From: Candidatus Bacteroides merdigallinarum | GTDB lineage: Bacteria; Bacteroidota; Bacteroidia; Bacteroidales; Bacteroidaceae | Length of the DNA stretch: 38,826 nt | Assembly: GCA_019116285.1 (NCBI GenBank) | Contig: DXBX01000091.1 | Span: 1 to 38,826, forward strand | Direction of reading: 5' to 3' | In this document: one piece after another, positions 1 through 8,565 of the stretch | How the letters are laid out: each line of letters starts with the position of its first letter | Numbering within the stretch: position 1 is the stretch's first letter | The notes under the pieces: model-generated | Told to the model about the DNA's origin: nothing | Database searches by the model: none | Seen by the model: the letters and a program-made list of their open reading frames with translations, nothing else | Position numbers and translations under genes: made by a program

Positions 1-21
1 AACTTTGCTTTCGGTGATCAT
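1..21 (-). CDS. transposase, first seven codons only
   Basis: Read on the minus strand from the ATG at 21, the frame gives MITESKV and runs off the window edge. This N-terminus agrees with what I remember of Bacteroides IS982-family transposases (Met-Ile-Thr-x-x-Lys-Val-Thr-Glu), but seven residues are too few to prove a family. A promoter-like sequence lies about 40 bases upstream. The rest of the gene should lie left of the window. Confidence 0.5.
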
Positions 22-59
22 AGCGACTATTGTTTGTAAATCTTTGTAATTCAGCACTA

Positions 60-91
60 TAAAGATACAACAATTTTCGCTAATCACCAAT
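60..91 (-). promoter_or_regulatory. probable transposase promoter
   Basis: Minus strand: ATTG at 91-88, a 20-base spacer, then TATCTTTA at 67-60. This is close to the Bacteroides consensus TTTG-N20-TAnnTTTG. It points toward the transposase start at 21. Confidence 0.45.
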
Positions 92-126
92 TTTACAAGT
101 ACTTATAATTCATCGAACTCACGTTA

Positions 127-941
127 AAATAAGATTCTCTTATGTATCGGAAGGTTTAAAATATGCACTGCCCCTTTTGCCGGGTTCTTTGGCTTATCTG
201 ATATTGAGTGTCTCAGACCGCTTGATATTGGAGCGGAATGTGGCGATATCGGAAATTGGCATTTATAATGTGGCTTTCACGTTATCGCTGGCTTTGAATA
301 TTGTGATACAAAGTGGTTATAAGGCTATTGAACCTGAAATATTCAAACGATACTCTTCACCCGATTATTATAAATTCCTGCGAAAGGTACAGTCCTTATT
401 CTTTGTTGTTATCTATGTGGCAGGTTTGGGACTCACACTTTTTTCGCAAGAAGTATTCTATTATTTCACGGCAGAACCATTTCATAATGCCTATAAATTT
501 GTACCGATTCTCATAATAGGCGTAATCATGACCGGGCAGAATGTGATATATGGTGGTGTCCTGAGTGCTGAAAGAAAAACTAAAGTGGTGGGGATGGCAA
601 CTTTGTGTGGGGCCATAACCAGTGTGAGCTTGAATATCTTTTTGACTCCTGTATGGGGTGTGACGGCAGCAGCCCTTTCTTCGGCCTTGTCTTTCTTTTT
701 AATGAATACCATTTTATTTGTCAGAATGACTTATCCGGGAAAATCTATGTTGAAAGAAACTTTGTCCATTATCGGAGTTGTAGTGATTTCTTTAGGACTG
801 TTTTATTTATTCCCTTCTATATCATGGGAAGGCATGGCTGTCAAGTTACTATGTTTAGTGGCTTATGCAATCTCTTTGATGTTGCTGTTTCATCTGAATA
901 TACCCCAAACACTTCGAATGGTATTTCCGGCTAAGAAATGA
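127..941 (+). pseudogene. Wzx-type polysaccharide flippase, 3' half (IS-interrupted)
   Basis: Membrane protein of the MATE-like polysaccharide transporter family, which flips lipid-linked repeat units across the inner membrane. Only about 270 residues are open, against roughly 420-480 for a full Wzx. The preserved part begins in mid-protein (SEGLKYALPLLPGSLAYL, then SVSDRLILERNVAISEIGIYN, a segment normally near the middle of these proteins) and continues through several hydrophobic helices to a normal-looking C-terminus. No ATG or GTG starts the frame: it is open from the IS boundary, and the first possible start is a TTG at 177. The N-terminal half is probably on the far side of the IS, outside the window. 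The gene is therefore most likely non-functional. Ten bases separate its stop from the next start, so it belonged to the same operon. Confidence 0.75.
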
Positions 942-950
942 TAATGCAAT

Positions 951-1616
951 ATGACAATTTTCGGTGAAATATTTCGTTTGTTTGAGCGTGTCAAGCGGAT
1001 GTTTTTCTTTTTGTTTGAACGCGGACAATTTGGTCATTGTGGATACCATTCTTATATACATGCTCCTTTACATATTGATGGGGCAAAGAATGTATTTATT
1101 GGTCAAAGGGTCTATGTAGGTTACAAGACTTGGTTGGCCGCATTGCCTTTGACTGGCGAGAAGTCATGTCTGTTGGAATTAAAGGACGGAGTCACCATCG
1201 GTCATTTTAACCATATCTATGCGACGAAGAAAATTGTATTGGAAAAGGATGTCTTGACGGCCGATAGAGTATATATTTCTGATAACCTGCATGGCTATGC
1301 CGATATTCATGTACCAATAAAGGATCAACCTATTATCCAACACGGAGAAGTAGTGATAGGTGAAGGTTCATGGCTTGGGGAAAATGTTTGTGTGCTGGGA
1401 GCAAGGATTGGCAAGCACTGTGTGATAGGTGCCAATAGTGTAGTGACCAAGGATATTCCCGATTATAGTGTGGCTGTAGGTGCTCCGGCAAAAGTGATTA
1501 AAAAGTATGATTTCAATCGGAATATGTGGATGAATATTAAAAATAATTTACAAAATGGGGGGGGTAAAAAAGATATTCAGATTTGGGCTGAGAGTGATTA
1601 TGTACATGTGGCGTAA
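951..1616 (+). CDS. hexapeptide-repeat acyltransferase (first of two)
   Basis: Left-handed beta-helix acetyl/acyltransferase, probably adding an acetyl group to a sugar of the surface polysaccharide in the cytoplasm. The central and C-terminal parts carry hexapeptide repeats (for example VVIGEGSWLGENVCVLGARI and IGKHCVIGANSVVTKDIP) followed by the usual VAVGAPAKVIKKYD ending. A candidate catalytic histidine lies in DNLHGYADIHVP. Length 221 aa is normal. The last 15-18 residues lie past a run of eight G and look unlike a family ending, so the natural end may depend on the tract length. The gene overlaps the next one by 62 bases in another frame. The true acceptor sugar is unknown. Confidence 0.85.
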   Translation: MTIFGEIFRLFERVKRMFFFLFERGQFGHCGYHSYIHAPLHIDGAKNVFIGQRVYVGYKTWLAALPLTGEKSCLLELKDGVTIGHFNHIYATKKIVLEKDVLTADRVYISDNLHGYADIHVPIKDQPIIQHGEVVIGEGSWLGENVCVLGARIGKHCVIGANSVVTKDIPDYSVAVGAPAKVIKKYDFNRNMWMNIKNNLQNGGGKKDIQIWAESDYVHVA

Positions 1617-2166
1617 ACCTCGCTACAAGCATCTTGCTTTTTCGGCGAATATCCACCGGGTGAATTTTATCACTCCACAGTATGTTGAATTGGGTGAAAA
1701 TGTATTCGTGGGCTTTAATGCCAGAATACAAGGGATAAGCAAGTATAATGATGTTTGTTTTACTCCGTCCATTATCTTGGAAGATGGGGTAAGCATTCAG
1801 CAAAATTTGCATTTGACTTGTGCCAACAGCATCCGTATCGGTAAAAATACGGCCATTGCGGCCAATGTGACCATCACAGACATTCATCATCCGTATATGG
1901 ATGTTTCTGTTCCCATAGAACGGCAAAACATTGAAGTAGGTTTTGTGGAGATAGGAGAAGATTGTAAGGTTTATAACAATGCAGTGATTCTGCCGAATGT
2001 AAAAATAGGCAAGCATGTTACCATTGGGGCCAATTCTGTGGTAAACAAAAGTCTTCCCGATTATTGCGTAGCCGTCGGCATTCCCGCCAAAATCATCAAA
2101 CGTTACGACTTCACCACCCAAACTTGGCGCAAGACCGATCCTCAAGGCAATTTCATCGAAAAATAA
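1555..2166 (+). CDS. hexapeptide-repeat acyltransferase (second of two)
   Basis: A second beta-helix acyltransferase of the same family as the gene before it. It has repeats such as IRIGKNTAIAANVTI and VEIGEDCKVYNNAVILPNVKI, a histidine pair in TDIHHPY, and the ending VAVGIPAKIIKRYDF. The two proteins look like paralogues acting on different positions or sugars of one repeat unit. The start at 1555 is chosen because KKIFRFGLRVIMYMWRKPRYKH reads as a genuine N-terminal helix. Internal ATGs at 1600 and 1606 are alternatives and would avoid the long overlap with the upstream gene. Length 203 aa is usual for the family. The gap to the next gene is about 20 bases. Confidence 0.83.
   Translation: MGGVKKIFRFGLRVIMYMWRKPRYKHLAFSANIHRVNFITPQYVELGENVFVGFNARIQGISKYNDVCFTPSIILEDGVSIQQNLHLTCANSIRIGKNTAIAANVTITDIHHPYMDVSVPIERQNIEVGFVEIGEDCKVYNNAVILPNVKIGKHVTIGANSVVNKSLPDYCVAVGIPAKIIKRYDFTTQTWRKTDPQGNFIEK
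1557..1564 (+). repeat. homopolymer run of eight G at the overlap of two acyltransferase genes
   Basis: Eight consecutive G follow the AT of the downstream gene's first ATG and lie inside the 3' end of the upstream gene. With seven G the upstream frame would continue into the downstream gene as one fused protein. With nine G it would stop at once after Asn-Gly-Gly-Gly. The run is thus placed to act as a slippage switch or to be a sequencing weak spot. Confidence 0.8.
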
Positions 2167-2186
2167 AATTCAAAATGCATCTTAGC

Positions 2187-3326
2187 ATGAAGCATGTGCT
2201 TATCACCGGCGGAGCAGGATTCATCGGATCCAACCTCGCCTTAAAGCTGGTGTCCAAAGGCTACCAAGTACGGGTCTTGGACAATCTATCCAAACAGATT
2301 CACGGGGAGCATCCGGACGAAACTTCCCCACTGTATAACTCCATCAAAGGTAGGGTGGATTTCATCCAAGGTTCTGTCACAGTGCGTGAGGACTGGCTGA
2401 AGGCCTTGGATGGCATCGAATGTGTGGTACACCTGGCCGCCGAGACGGGTACGGGACAGTCCATGTATGAGATTCAGAAGTATGTGGATGTCAATATCGG
2501 TGGTACAGCCCTGTTGTTGGATATCCTGACCAATACAAAGCATTCTGTAAAGAAAGTGGTAGTGGCGGAATCCCGTGCCATCTATGGGGAAGGCCGTTAT
2601 TACAGCGAGGAATTGGGGCAATATGTTTATCCGGCGGAGCGTCAGGATGCGGATATGGCCAAGGGTGATTTTGAAGTGAAGTATCCCGGCTGTTCCCAAC
2701 CCTTGAAACTGGTGGGCACTACAGAGGATTCGATGGTGCATCCTACCTCCGTCTACGGTATTACGAAACAGGTGCAAGGCCAGTTGGTTCATCTGGTTTG
2801 TCCGTCCATCGGCATCGCCGCCGTGTCCTACCGTTATCAGAATGTCTATGGTCCCGGACAATCCCTTTCCAATCCCTACACGGGCATCCTGTCTATCTTT
2901 TCCACCCGCATCAAGAACGGTAACGGACTGAACATCTTCGAGGACGGTAAGGAAACGCGCGACTTCGTGTATATAGATGATGTAGTGGATGCTACCATCC
3001 TGGGCATTGAGAAGGAAGAAGCCAACGGGCATGTGTTCAATGTGGGTACGGGTGTTCCGACCGATGTGCTGACCGTAGCCAAAACACTGATAGAAAAGTA
3101 CGGCAAGGAAGTTCCCGTGACCGTTTCCGGCAATTACCGCTTGGGCGACATCCGTCACAATTTTGCCGACATCACTGCCGCCCGCACGATTCTCGGCTTT
3201 GAGCCTAAATGGAGTTTCAGCGACGGGATAGGGGAGTTCGTCAAATGGGTAAATGCGCAGGAAGTGCAAGAAGACAAGTACGAGGCTTCCATCGAGGAAA
3301 TGAAACGGAAAGGACTGTATAAATAA
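2187..3326 (+). CDS. NAD-dependent sugar epimerase/dehydratase (extended SDR)
   Basis: Cytoplasmic nucleotide-sugar enzyme that probably supplies a modified sugar for the polysaccharide. The N-terminus has the Rossmann signature TGGAGFIGSN. The active-site pair is in TSVYGITK (Tyr-x-x-x-Lys). The segments VRVLDNLSKQIHG and AETGTGQSMYEI, and YGEGRYY in mid-protein, resemble proteins annotated as dTDP-L-rhamnose 4-epimerase (WbiB type). That substrate is an inference from memory of the family. The start at 2187 puts the signature right after Met-Lys-His-Val-Leu; an ATG at 2175 is also in frame. The length of 379 aa is in the usual range. Codon use is clearly more GC-rich than in the genes after 4200. 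Confidence 0.88.
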   Translation: MKHVLITGGAGFIGSNLALKLVSKGYQVRVLDNLSKQIHGEHPDETSPLYNSIKGRVDFIQGSVTVREDWLKALDGIECVVHLAAETGTGQSMYEIQKYVDVNIGGTALLLDILTNTKHSVKKVVVAESRAIYGEGRYYSEELGQYVYPAERQDADMAKGDFEVKYPGCSQPLKLVGTTEDSMVHPTSVYGITKQVQGQLVHLVCPSIGIAAVSYRYQNVYGPGQSLSNPYTGILSIFSTRIKNGNGLNIFEDGKETRDFVYIDDVVDATILGIEKEEANGHVFNVGTGVPTDVLTVAKTLIEKYGKEVPVTVSGNYRLGDIRHNFADITAARTILGFEPKWSFSDGIGEFVKWVNAQEVQEDKYEASIEEMKRKGLYK

Positions 3327-3341
3327 AAATCTTTTGAGCGT

Positions 3342-4172
3342 ATGAGAATACTGGTTACCGGTGCCAACGGATACATCGGTCGGCACGTGGTGCGCGAATT
3401 GCTGGAGATGGGTCATCAGGTTCTGGCTTGTGACCTGCATCTGACGGATGTAGACGAACGGGCCGAGAAACAAGAAATGAACTTGTTCGAAGCTCCCGAG
3501 GACATCTATGAACAGTTGAACCGTCCGGACGTGTGCATTCATTTGGCCTGGCGTGATGGCTTTGTGCATAACTCTAAGAACCATTTGGGCGATTTGTCTG
3601 CACATTTCAAGTTCCTGACTTCCATGATTGACAGTGGCTTGAAACACTTGGTGGTGATGGGTACGATGCACGAGGTCGGTTATCATGAAGGGGCAATAGA
3701 CGAGCATACCCCTTGCAATCCCTTGTCCATGTATGGCATTGCCAAAGATGCCTTGAGACGTGTGATGTTGCTGTATTGTAAAGATAAAGACTGTCTCCTG
3801 CAATGGTGCCGTGCCTTTTACATTCTGGGCGATGACAAAAATAACCACTCCATCTTCACCAAACTGTTGGAAGCGGATGCGGCAGGAAAGGAAACATTCC
3901 CCTTTACTACAGGCAAGAATAAATACGACTTTATTACAGTGACGGAATTGGCGCACCAAATAGCAAGCGTGTCCACCCAGACGGAAGTGACGGGTATCAT
4001 CAACTGTTGTAGCGGCAAGCCGGTGAGCCTGGCGGAGCGTGTGGAACAATATATTCGGGAGCATCATCTGAAGATTAAGTTGGAGTATGGAGTTTATCCG
4101 GACAGGGCGTATGATTCGCCGTGTGTGTATGGGGATGCGGAGAAGATAAAGAAAATCATGTTACGATACTGA
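3342..4172 (+). CDS. NAD-dependent epimerase/dehydratase (SDR), short form
   Basis: Second SDR enzyme, starting 15 bases after the previous one and surely co-transcribed. The N-terminal VTGANGYIGRHVV binds the dinucleotide, MYGIAKDALR holds the Tyr-x-x-x-Lys pair, and an HLAWRDG segment precedes it. At 276 aa it is shorter than most UDP- or dTDP-sugar epimerases (310-340). It lacks much of the C-terminal substrate domain, so it resembles reductase-like members. It probably works in sequence with its neighbour, for instance one epimerising and one reducing a keto sugar, but the sugar cannot be named. Base composition matches the preceding gene and differs from the following one. Confidence 0.83.
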   Translation: MRILVTGANGYIGRHVVRELLEMGHQVLACDLHLTDVDERAEKQEMNLFEAPEDIYEQLNRPDVCIHLAWRDGFVHNSKNHLGDLSAHFKFLTSMIDSGLKHLVVMGTMHEVGYHEGAIDEHTPCNPLSMYGIAKDALRRVMLLYCKDKDCLLQWCRAFYILGDDKNNHSIFTKLLEADAAGKETFPFTTGKNKYDFITVTELAHQIASVSTQTEVTGIINCCSGKPVSLAERVEQYIREHHLKIKLEYGVYPDRAYDSPCVYGDAEKIKKIMLRY

Positions 4173-4247
4173 TATAAGATCTATTTAAATGTCCCATTGC
4201 TCATTAATGAATTTTGCGTAATTCTTATTTTCAAAGTTGTGTCAAGT

Positions 4248-5303
4248 ATGGATAAATGTAAAAAAGTCTTGCTATATGCACCTCCATTTTATTCGTTGTA
4301 TAAACAAATTCAGGAAGAATTGGAAAGGCAATATTGTGAAGTCACATTCATTCCAGATGCATCTCAAAGAATTAACCCTTATTCTTCTACGAGCTCGTTT
4401 CGCTCATTAAAAAGAATTTATTACAATTTGTATGAACCCCATCTGAAATATTTAAAGCAATATAGAGATAGGATAGAGGGAGTTTATGATTATTTTATTT
4501 GCATTAATGGTTTTAGCTTTCATCCTTCAATTTTGACAGAATTACGTAGGAACAATCCAAACATTAAAGCTATATTGTATTTGTGGGATAGCGTATCATA
4601 TTTTGATTTTTCCAATAGTTTCCCATATTTTGATTCGATATTTAGTTTTGATTATACGGATGCTCAAAAAGAGAATTTGAAATATTTGCCGCTATATTGG
4701 ATACAAAATAGTAATGACAAATTGCTCTCTGATATAAAATATGATTTGTCATTTATAGGAACTCTGCATTCGGATAGATTCCAAATAATTAGGAAAATAA
4801 TCAGGCAATGTGATGAACTCAAAATAAATCATTTTATAAAACTAGTATATAAAGAGAGGCGACTTTCATTGTTAGACCTTATCAGATATTTTTATTATAA
4901 AACGAAATTAACCCCTGATGCAATAGGTTATATTGATGGGTATAATGTTTTGCGTGGAAGTATAAAAGAAGATTATATATGCAATACACCGTTTACTGGC
5001 AATGAGGTCGGATCTATTATGCAAAATTCAAGTTGTATATTAGACGTGGAACTACCTTATCAAACCGGATTGACCAACCGAATGATATCGTCAATGGGAA
5101 ATAAGAAAAAAATTATTACCACCAATCAGGCTGTTAAAGATTTGCCATTTTGGGATAAAAATAACATATGCTGCATAGAAAGAGAGTCTCCGATATTAAA
5201 TAAGGATTTTATATGTTCAGAATATGTACCGAATAAAGAAATAACTAATTATCTAGAATCTTTACGCATAGATAATTGGGTAAAAACGCTATTAAATGGA
5301 TAA
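4248..5303 (+). CDS. putative glycosyltransferase / capsule biosynthesis protein
   Basis: A 351-aa protein without membrane segments, in an AT-rich stretch. It starts MDKCKKVLLYAPPFYSLYKQIQ, a typical first strand and helix of a GT-B fold. The central segment KYDLSFIGTLHSDRF and the late part NSSCILDVELPYQTGLTNRMISSMGNKKKIITTN resemble the CgeB-like and capsule glycosyltransferases, where the C-terminal domain binds the nucleotide sugar. No classic GT4 ExFGxxxxE motif is seen. The ATG at 4248 is preferred over an upstream start at 4197, because the extra 17 residues do not look like part of a GT fold. A 75-base gap separates it from the epimerases. Its stop codon abuts an IS66-like end. Confidence 0.65.
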   Translation: MDKCKKVLLYAPPFYSLYKQIQEELERQYCEVTFIPDASQRINPYSSTSSFRSLKRIYYNLYEPHLKYLKQYRDRIEGVYDYFICINGFSFHPSILTELRRNNPNIKAILYLWDSVSYFDFSNSFPYFDSIFSFDYTDAQKENLKYLPLYWIQNSNDKLLSDIKYDLSFIGTLHSDRFQIIRKIIRQCDELKINHFIKLVYKERRLSLLDLIRYFYYKTKLTPDAIGYIDGYNVLRGSIKEDYICNTPFTGNEVGSIMQNSSCILDVELPYQTGLTNRMISSMGNKKKIITTNQAVKDLPFWDKNNICCIERESPILNKDFICSEYVPNKEITNYLESLRIDNWVKTLLNG

Positions 5304-5385
5304 GTAAGCCATTGTATGGATTAGAATTTCTACTTTCGTTGAAAACTTATTTTTTTAGATATAGTTGCGAGTGAGGCTCTGCTAT
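5304..5385 (+). mobile_element. relic of an IS66-type left end
   Basis: It begins GTAAGC directly after the stop codon of the gene before. Then GATTAGAATTTCTACTTTCG (5319 on) matches, with a few changes, GATTAGAATCCCTACCTTCG inside the left end of the IS66 element at 10005. About 35 bases later TATAGTTGCGAGT matches the element's sequence just before its tnpC. The region between these blocks in the intact element (tnpA and the small ORF) is missing here. No right end was found, so this is a deletion remnant. Confidence 0.6.
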
Positions 5386-5490
5386 ATTAACTGTCATAAA
5401 ATTATCCACGATCCCTATCTTTTTACTAGCCCCTAATTGCAAGTAGACACAAGGGTAGGGAATGTGTCCAAAGGAATTGGATGCTTTTTT

Positions 5491-6579
5491 ATGTATTTAT
5501 ATCTCATTTTCATAGTATTATCTGTTCTATTTATCATGGAGGTCTGCAACGTAAAGATACGTAAATTCCCTCTGTTTTATAAATCCGCATATATAGGGAT
5601 TCTATCCATAGTATTCCTTTTGTCTATGCTAAGATGGGAAAATGGAACTGACTGGGCTCCTTATTATGACTATTTTTCATTGGTCGCTATAGATCCTGAT
5701 TTGGGACATATGGAACCGGGATTTACATGGTTATGCCATATTGATTCCAGGTATTTGAGCTACACTTTGCATTTAGGAATTATTGCAATCTTATGCATAG
5801 TGCCTGTGGCCAAAAGGCTATGGCAATACTCGCCTTTTCCTCTCTTTTCACTATTGATATGGTTTGCCGTTGGATTCGCACATATGTTTCCTGTGCGACA
5901 AACAATAGCCATAAGTCTTTTCGTTTTTTCTTGGAAATTTATTCAGGAGAGAAAGTTAATACCTTTTGTTTGTATTATAGCTATTGCTATGAGTTTTCAT
6001 GTCACTGTAATAATAGCTTTCCCTTTTTATTTTCTTTGGAACAGATATATTCCTGCTAAAGTATATGTATTAACTATTTCGGTAGTTTTTGTAATATCCA
6101 TATTTGCCGGTCAAATATTTACCAACTTGCTTTATGGCGTTGGCGGTGCATTTTTTGAAGCTAGGCTGAATGAATATATGGGAAACTCGGAAGAGACTTT
6201 CGGTTCGGCTTATTCTTCCACGGAAGTATTGCTCAGAGGTTGTATAAATAGGTCCTTTTATTTCTTTCTTCCTTTATATTTGTTGAATGTAAGGCGGAAG
6301 TCTGATCCTGTGTTAGATGGCTTTTTCAACATGTCTTTTTATAGCTTCATCTTATTTCTAATATCCACTCCTTTATCGGTAGCATTAGGTCGAATGGCAT
6401 CATATACCGATATGTCGCAAATCTTGTTATTACCTTTCATATTTACAGTACGTATGAGCAAAAAAAATGCGCTGGCTTTGTCATCCATAGTACTCCTTTA
6501 TTTATGTGTTAGATTTAGAGGAGTAATATTTAATTACGAAGATTTGTATATTCCTTATCATTGCGTTTTATTTAATTAG
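5491..6579 (+). CDS. wzy: EpsG-family polysaccharide polymerase (Wzy)
   Basis: Polytopic inner-membrane protein of about 362 aa with ten or so hydrophobic helices. It is likely the polymerase that joins flipped repeat units on the periplasmic side. The pattern LSMLRWENGTDWAPYYDYF, with its acidic and aromatic cluster after the second helix, is typical of the EpsG family. FAHMFPVRQTIAISLFVFS in mid-protein has the conserved Arg-Gln region. I chose the ATG at 5491 (MYLYLIFIVLSVLF), which places the first helix at the N-terminus as in the family; earlier non-ATG starts only add a non-helical extension. It is one of a kind in the cluster, as expected for Wzy. The gene is AT-rich and follows an IS relic. 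Confidence 0.8.
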   Translation: MYLYLIFIVLSVLFIMEVCNVKIRKFPLFYKSAYIGILSIVFLLSMLRWENGTDWAPYYDYFSLVAIDPDLGHMEPGFTWLCHIDSRYLSYTLHLGIIAILCIVPVAKRLWQYSPFPLFSLLIWFAVGFAHMFPVRQTIAISLFVFSWKFIQERKLIPFVCIIAIAMSFHVTVIIAFPFYFLWNRYIPAKVYVLTISVVFVISIFAGQIFTNLLYGVGGAFFEARLNEYMGNSEETFGSAYSSTEVLLRGCINRSFYFFLPLYLLNVRRKSDPVLDGFFNMSFYSFILFLISTPLSVALGRMASYTDMSQILLLPFIFTVRMSKKNALALSSIVLLYLCVRFRGVIFNYEDLYIPYHCVLFN

Positions 6580-6592
6580 CTTCTTTGCATAA

Positions 6593-7768
6593 ATGGAAAA
6601 AGTAAAAATCGTGGATTACTATGCAGTAGGAACATTCCATGAAGTTATAAACTATTCTTTCGTGAAAATGTGTGCTTCTATATTTAAGGAAGTTCAATAT
6701 TTTAGTGGGAAGACTGCAACTTTAAATCAACAACAAGTATTTATACGTACAGATGGGAAATCATCAACCAATGTTCATTATAATGTGATGGTTAATTTTG
6801 AACAAGAGACTCCTATAGGCGCACGCCTAAGAGATCTATGGGGTTTTTTCCTTACATTATATCAATATCTTATAACTCCTTATAACACATTCCTTTTCTA
6901 TAATTATACAAATAAACTGTCTCTTCCATTTATATTATTGCTAAATATCTTATTGAGAAAGAAAGTGGTATTTTTATTTCACGGAGAATTGGAGTTTTTG
7001 GAAGGAAAAGTATCATATCTTAAGACCTCAGGTTGGTATAGACAAAGCATGAGATTCAGTTTTCATTATTTGTTTATGAAAAGTCCGGCTTATGTAATGG
7101 TCTTGGGAGATTCTATACGAAAGAATTTGTCAAATATTTACCCTAATCTGTTTTCACATATTATATCCATTTGCCACCCTTATATTCTAAATGAATTTGA
7201 TGACTATAAGGCACAGAAGTGTGAGGGAAGTCCGATGCGCATAGGTACAGTAGGCACAATGAAAGCGTCAAAAGGCTTGAAAGAATTGCTTCGCTTGTCA
7301 GATTTATTAAAGGATTTATTGGAGGATGGAAAGTTGGAGCTCTATAGTGTTGGCCGGGTGTATGCGGATGGAATTCAGTTGGGAGATAATATAACTTGGA
7401 TAGGACATAAAAATGGATTGCTTCGTGATGAATTTGAAAAGGAGGTACAGCGACTTGATTATTTGTTGTATTTGTATCCAATCGGTTCTTATCGGTTCAC
7501 AGCTAGCGGAGCGATATTGGATGCTGTTAAAATGAACAAACCTATTATCGCACTGCATAATGACTATTTTGATTATCTATTGGATGGTTGTCCGATAGGT
7601 TATGTTGGGAATACCGTAGAAGAATTGGCGCAGGTCATTCGTGATATTGTTAAAGGAAACTTATGTGATAATTTCAGTGCAGGTCTGAAAGGATTGTCGG
7701 ATAAAATTAGTCTTGAAAGAAATACACATATATTTGAGAATGAACTTAGAAGAGTAGATTGCGTATGA
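6593..7768 (+). CDS. glycosyltransferase, GT-B fold (GT4-like)
   Basis: Cytoplasmic or membrane-associated transferase of 391 aa adding one sugar to the lipid-linked repeat unit. The N-terminal half carries an interfacial hydrophobic patch (LSLPFILLLNILLRKKVVFLFHGE). The C-terminal half starts with GTVGTMKASKGLKELLRL, the usual second Rossmann domain, and has IGHKNGLLRDEFE and YRFTASGAILDAVKMNKPIIAL in the donor site region. The GT4 E-x7-E motif is not exact, so the CAZy family is uncertain. Its stop codon overlaps the next start (ATGA at 7765-7768), which suggests translational coupling with the GT2 enzyme that follows. Confidence 0.75.
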   Translation: MEKVKIVDYYAVGTFHEVINYSFVKMCASIFKEVQYFSGKTATLNQQQVFIRTDGKSSTNVHYNVMVNFEQETPIGARLRDLWGFFLTLYQYLITPYNTFLFYNYTNKLSLPFILLLNILLRKKVVFLFHGELEFLEGKVSYLKTSGWYRQSMRFSFHYLFMKSPAYVMVLGDSIRKNLSNIYPNLFSHIISICHPYILNEFDDYKAQKCEGSPMRIGTVGTMKASKGLKELLRLSDLLKDLLEDGKLELYSVGRVYADGIQLGDNITWIGHKNGLLRDEFEKEVQRLDYLLYLYPIGSYRFTASGAILDAVKMNKPIIALHNDYFDYLLDGCPIGYVGNTVEELAQVIRDIVKGNLCDNFSAGLKGLSDKISLERNTHIFENELRRVDCV

Positions 7769-8565
7769 ACCCATTGGTCAGTGTCATAATACCAGCTTAT
7801 AATGCCGAAAATACTATTATAGATTGTCTGGAATCTGTACGTCAGCAAACGTATAAGAATTTGGAAGTCATTGTGGTGAATGACGGTTCGAAGGATGATA
7901 CTTTAGCTGTAGTGAAACAATATGCTATAAAATATAACGAGCTTGATTTAACAGTTTATTCTATAGCAAATGCAGGTCCGGCATCAGCGAGAAATTTTGC
8001 TATAGACCATGCTAAGGGAGAGTATATTGCATTTTTGGATTCTGATGACCGATGGATATCAACAAAATTAGAAAGGCAGATGGAATGTTTTCGCAATCAT
8101 CCAAAAATAAAATTATTAGGATGCAATTATTCAATAGGAAGTGCAAAAATAAATTCTTCCAATAATGGCTTGAGAATGATTCCTAAAGATTTGTTGCTAT
8201 ATAAGAATTATTTTATTACACCTACTGTTGTTGCGGAGAAAACTGTATTAAATGAGCATAAATTTACGGAGGGGCGTAAGTATTCAGAAGATTATAATTT
8301 GTGGCTACAAATTGCTTTTACAAATCATAGCTGTGCTTTGTTGAGGGATCCTTTGGTGATATTATATGATAAACCAACATTCGGAGCCTCAGGATTGTCC
8401 GCTAAATTATGGTCAATGGAAAAAGGAGAGCTTAGGAATTATGCAACTCTATATTCAAAAAACTTAATTCCATTGTGGAAATATTTAGTGGCATCAGCAT
8501 TTTCTTTCAGCAAATATATAAGGCGATTGATTATTACTGCCATGAAAAAATGTGAAAATAGGTAG
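7765..8565 (+). CDS. family 2 glycosyltransferase
   Basis: GT-A transferase of 266 aa. The N-terminus has PLVSVIIPAYNAENTIIDCLESV with VVNDGSKDDT behind it, and the metal-binding DxD is in AFLDSDDRW. NAGPASARNFAIDHAKG is also typical. A conserved SEDYNLWLQ near the C-terminal third fits the catalytic base region. It probably adds one sugar of the repeat unit at the cytoplasmic face. The ATG at 7765 is chosen because it overlaps the previous stop and starts just before the first strand. The 173 bases after it hold no gene; they contain an 8-base inverted repeat (TTCCAATT at 8594, AATTGGAA at 8631) with a long loop and no T-run. Confidence 0.92.
   Translation: MNPLVSVIIPAYNAENTIIDCLESVRQQTYKNLEVIVVNDGSKDDTLAVVKQYAIKYNELDLTVYSIANAGPASARNFAIDHAKGEYIAFLDSDDRWISTKLERQMECFRNHPKIKLLGCNYSIGSAKINSSNNGLRMIPKDLLLYKNYFITPTVVAEKTVLNEHKFTEGRKYSEDYNLWLQIAFTNHSCALLRDPLVILYDKPTFGASGLSAKLWSMEKGELRNYATLYSKNLIPLWKYLVASAFSFSKYIRRLIITAMKKCENR

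Larger units (their letters stand above)
1..127 (-). mobile_element. end of an insertion sequence (IS982-like), running off the left edge
   Basis: On the minus strand this stretch reads as the upstream end of an IS: a promoter, a short leader and the first codons of a transposase that leaves the window. The inner boundary is put near 127 because flippase-like coding begins just after it; the terminal repeat itself was not confirmed. The minus-strand phrase CGTGAGTTCGAT near the boundary resembles ends I associate with Bacteroides IS982-type elements, which is recall, not a search. The element interrupts the flippase gene that follows. Confidence 0.5.

Noticed and set aside
2286..4067. 593-residue minus-strand frame opposite the epimerases
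   Set aside because: Shadow frame: crosses two real SDR genes and an intergenic region, and has no domain signature.
5400..5490. Promoter for the polymerase gene
   Set aside because: A TATCTTTT lies near 5417, but there is no good TTTG at the proper distance and the region is IS-derived; not strong enough to list.
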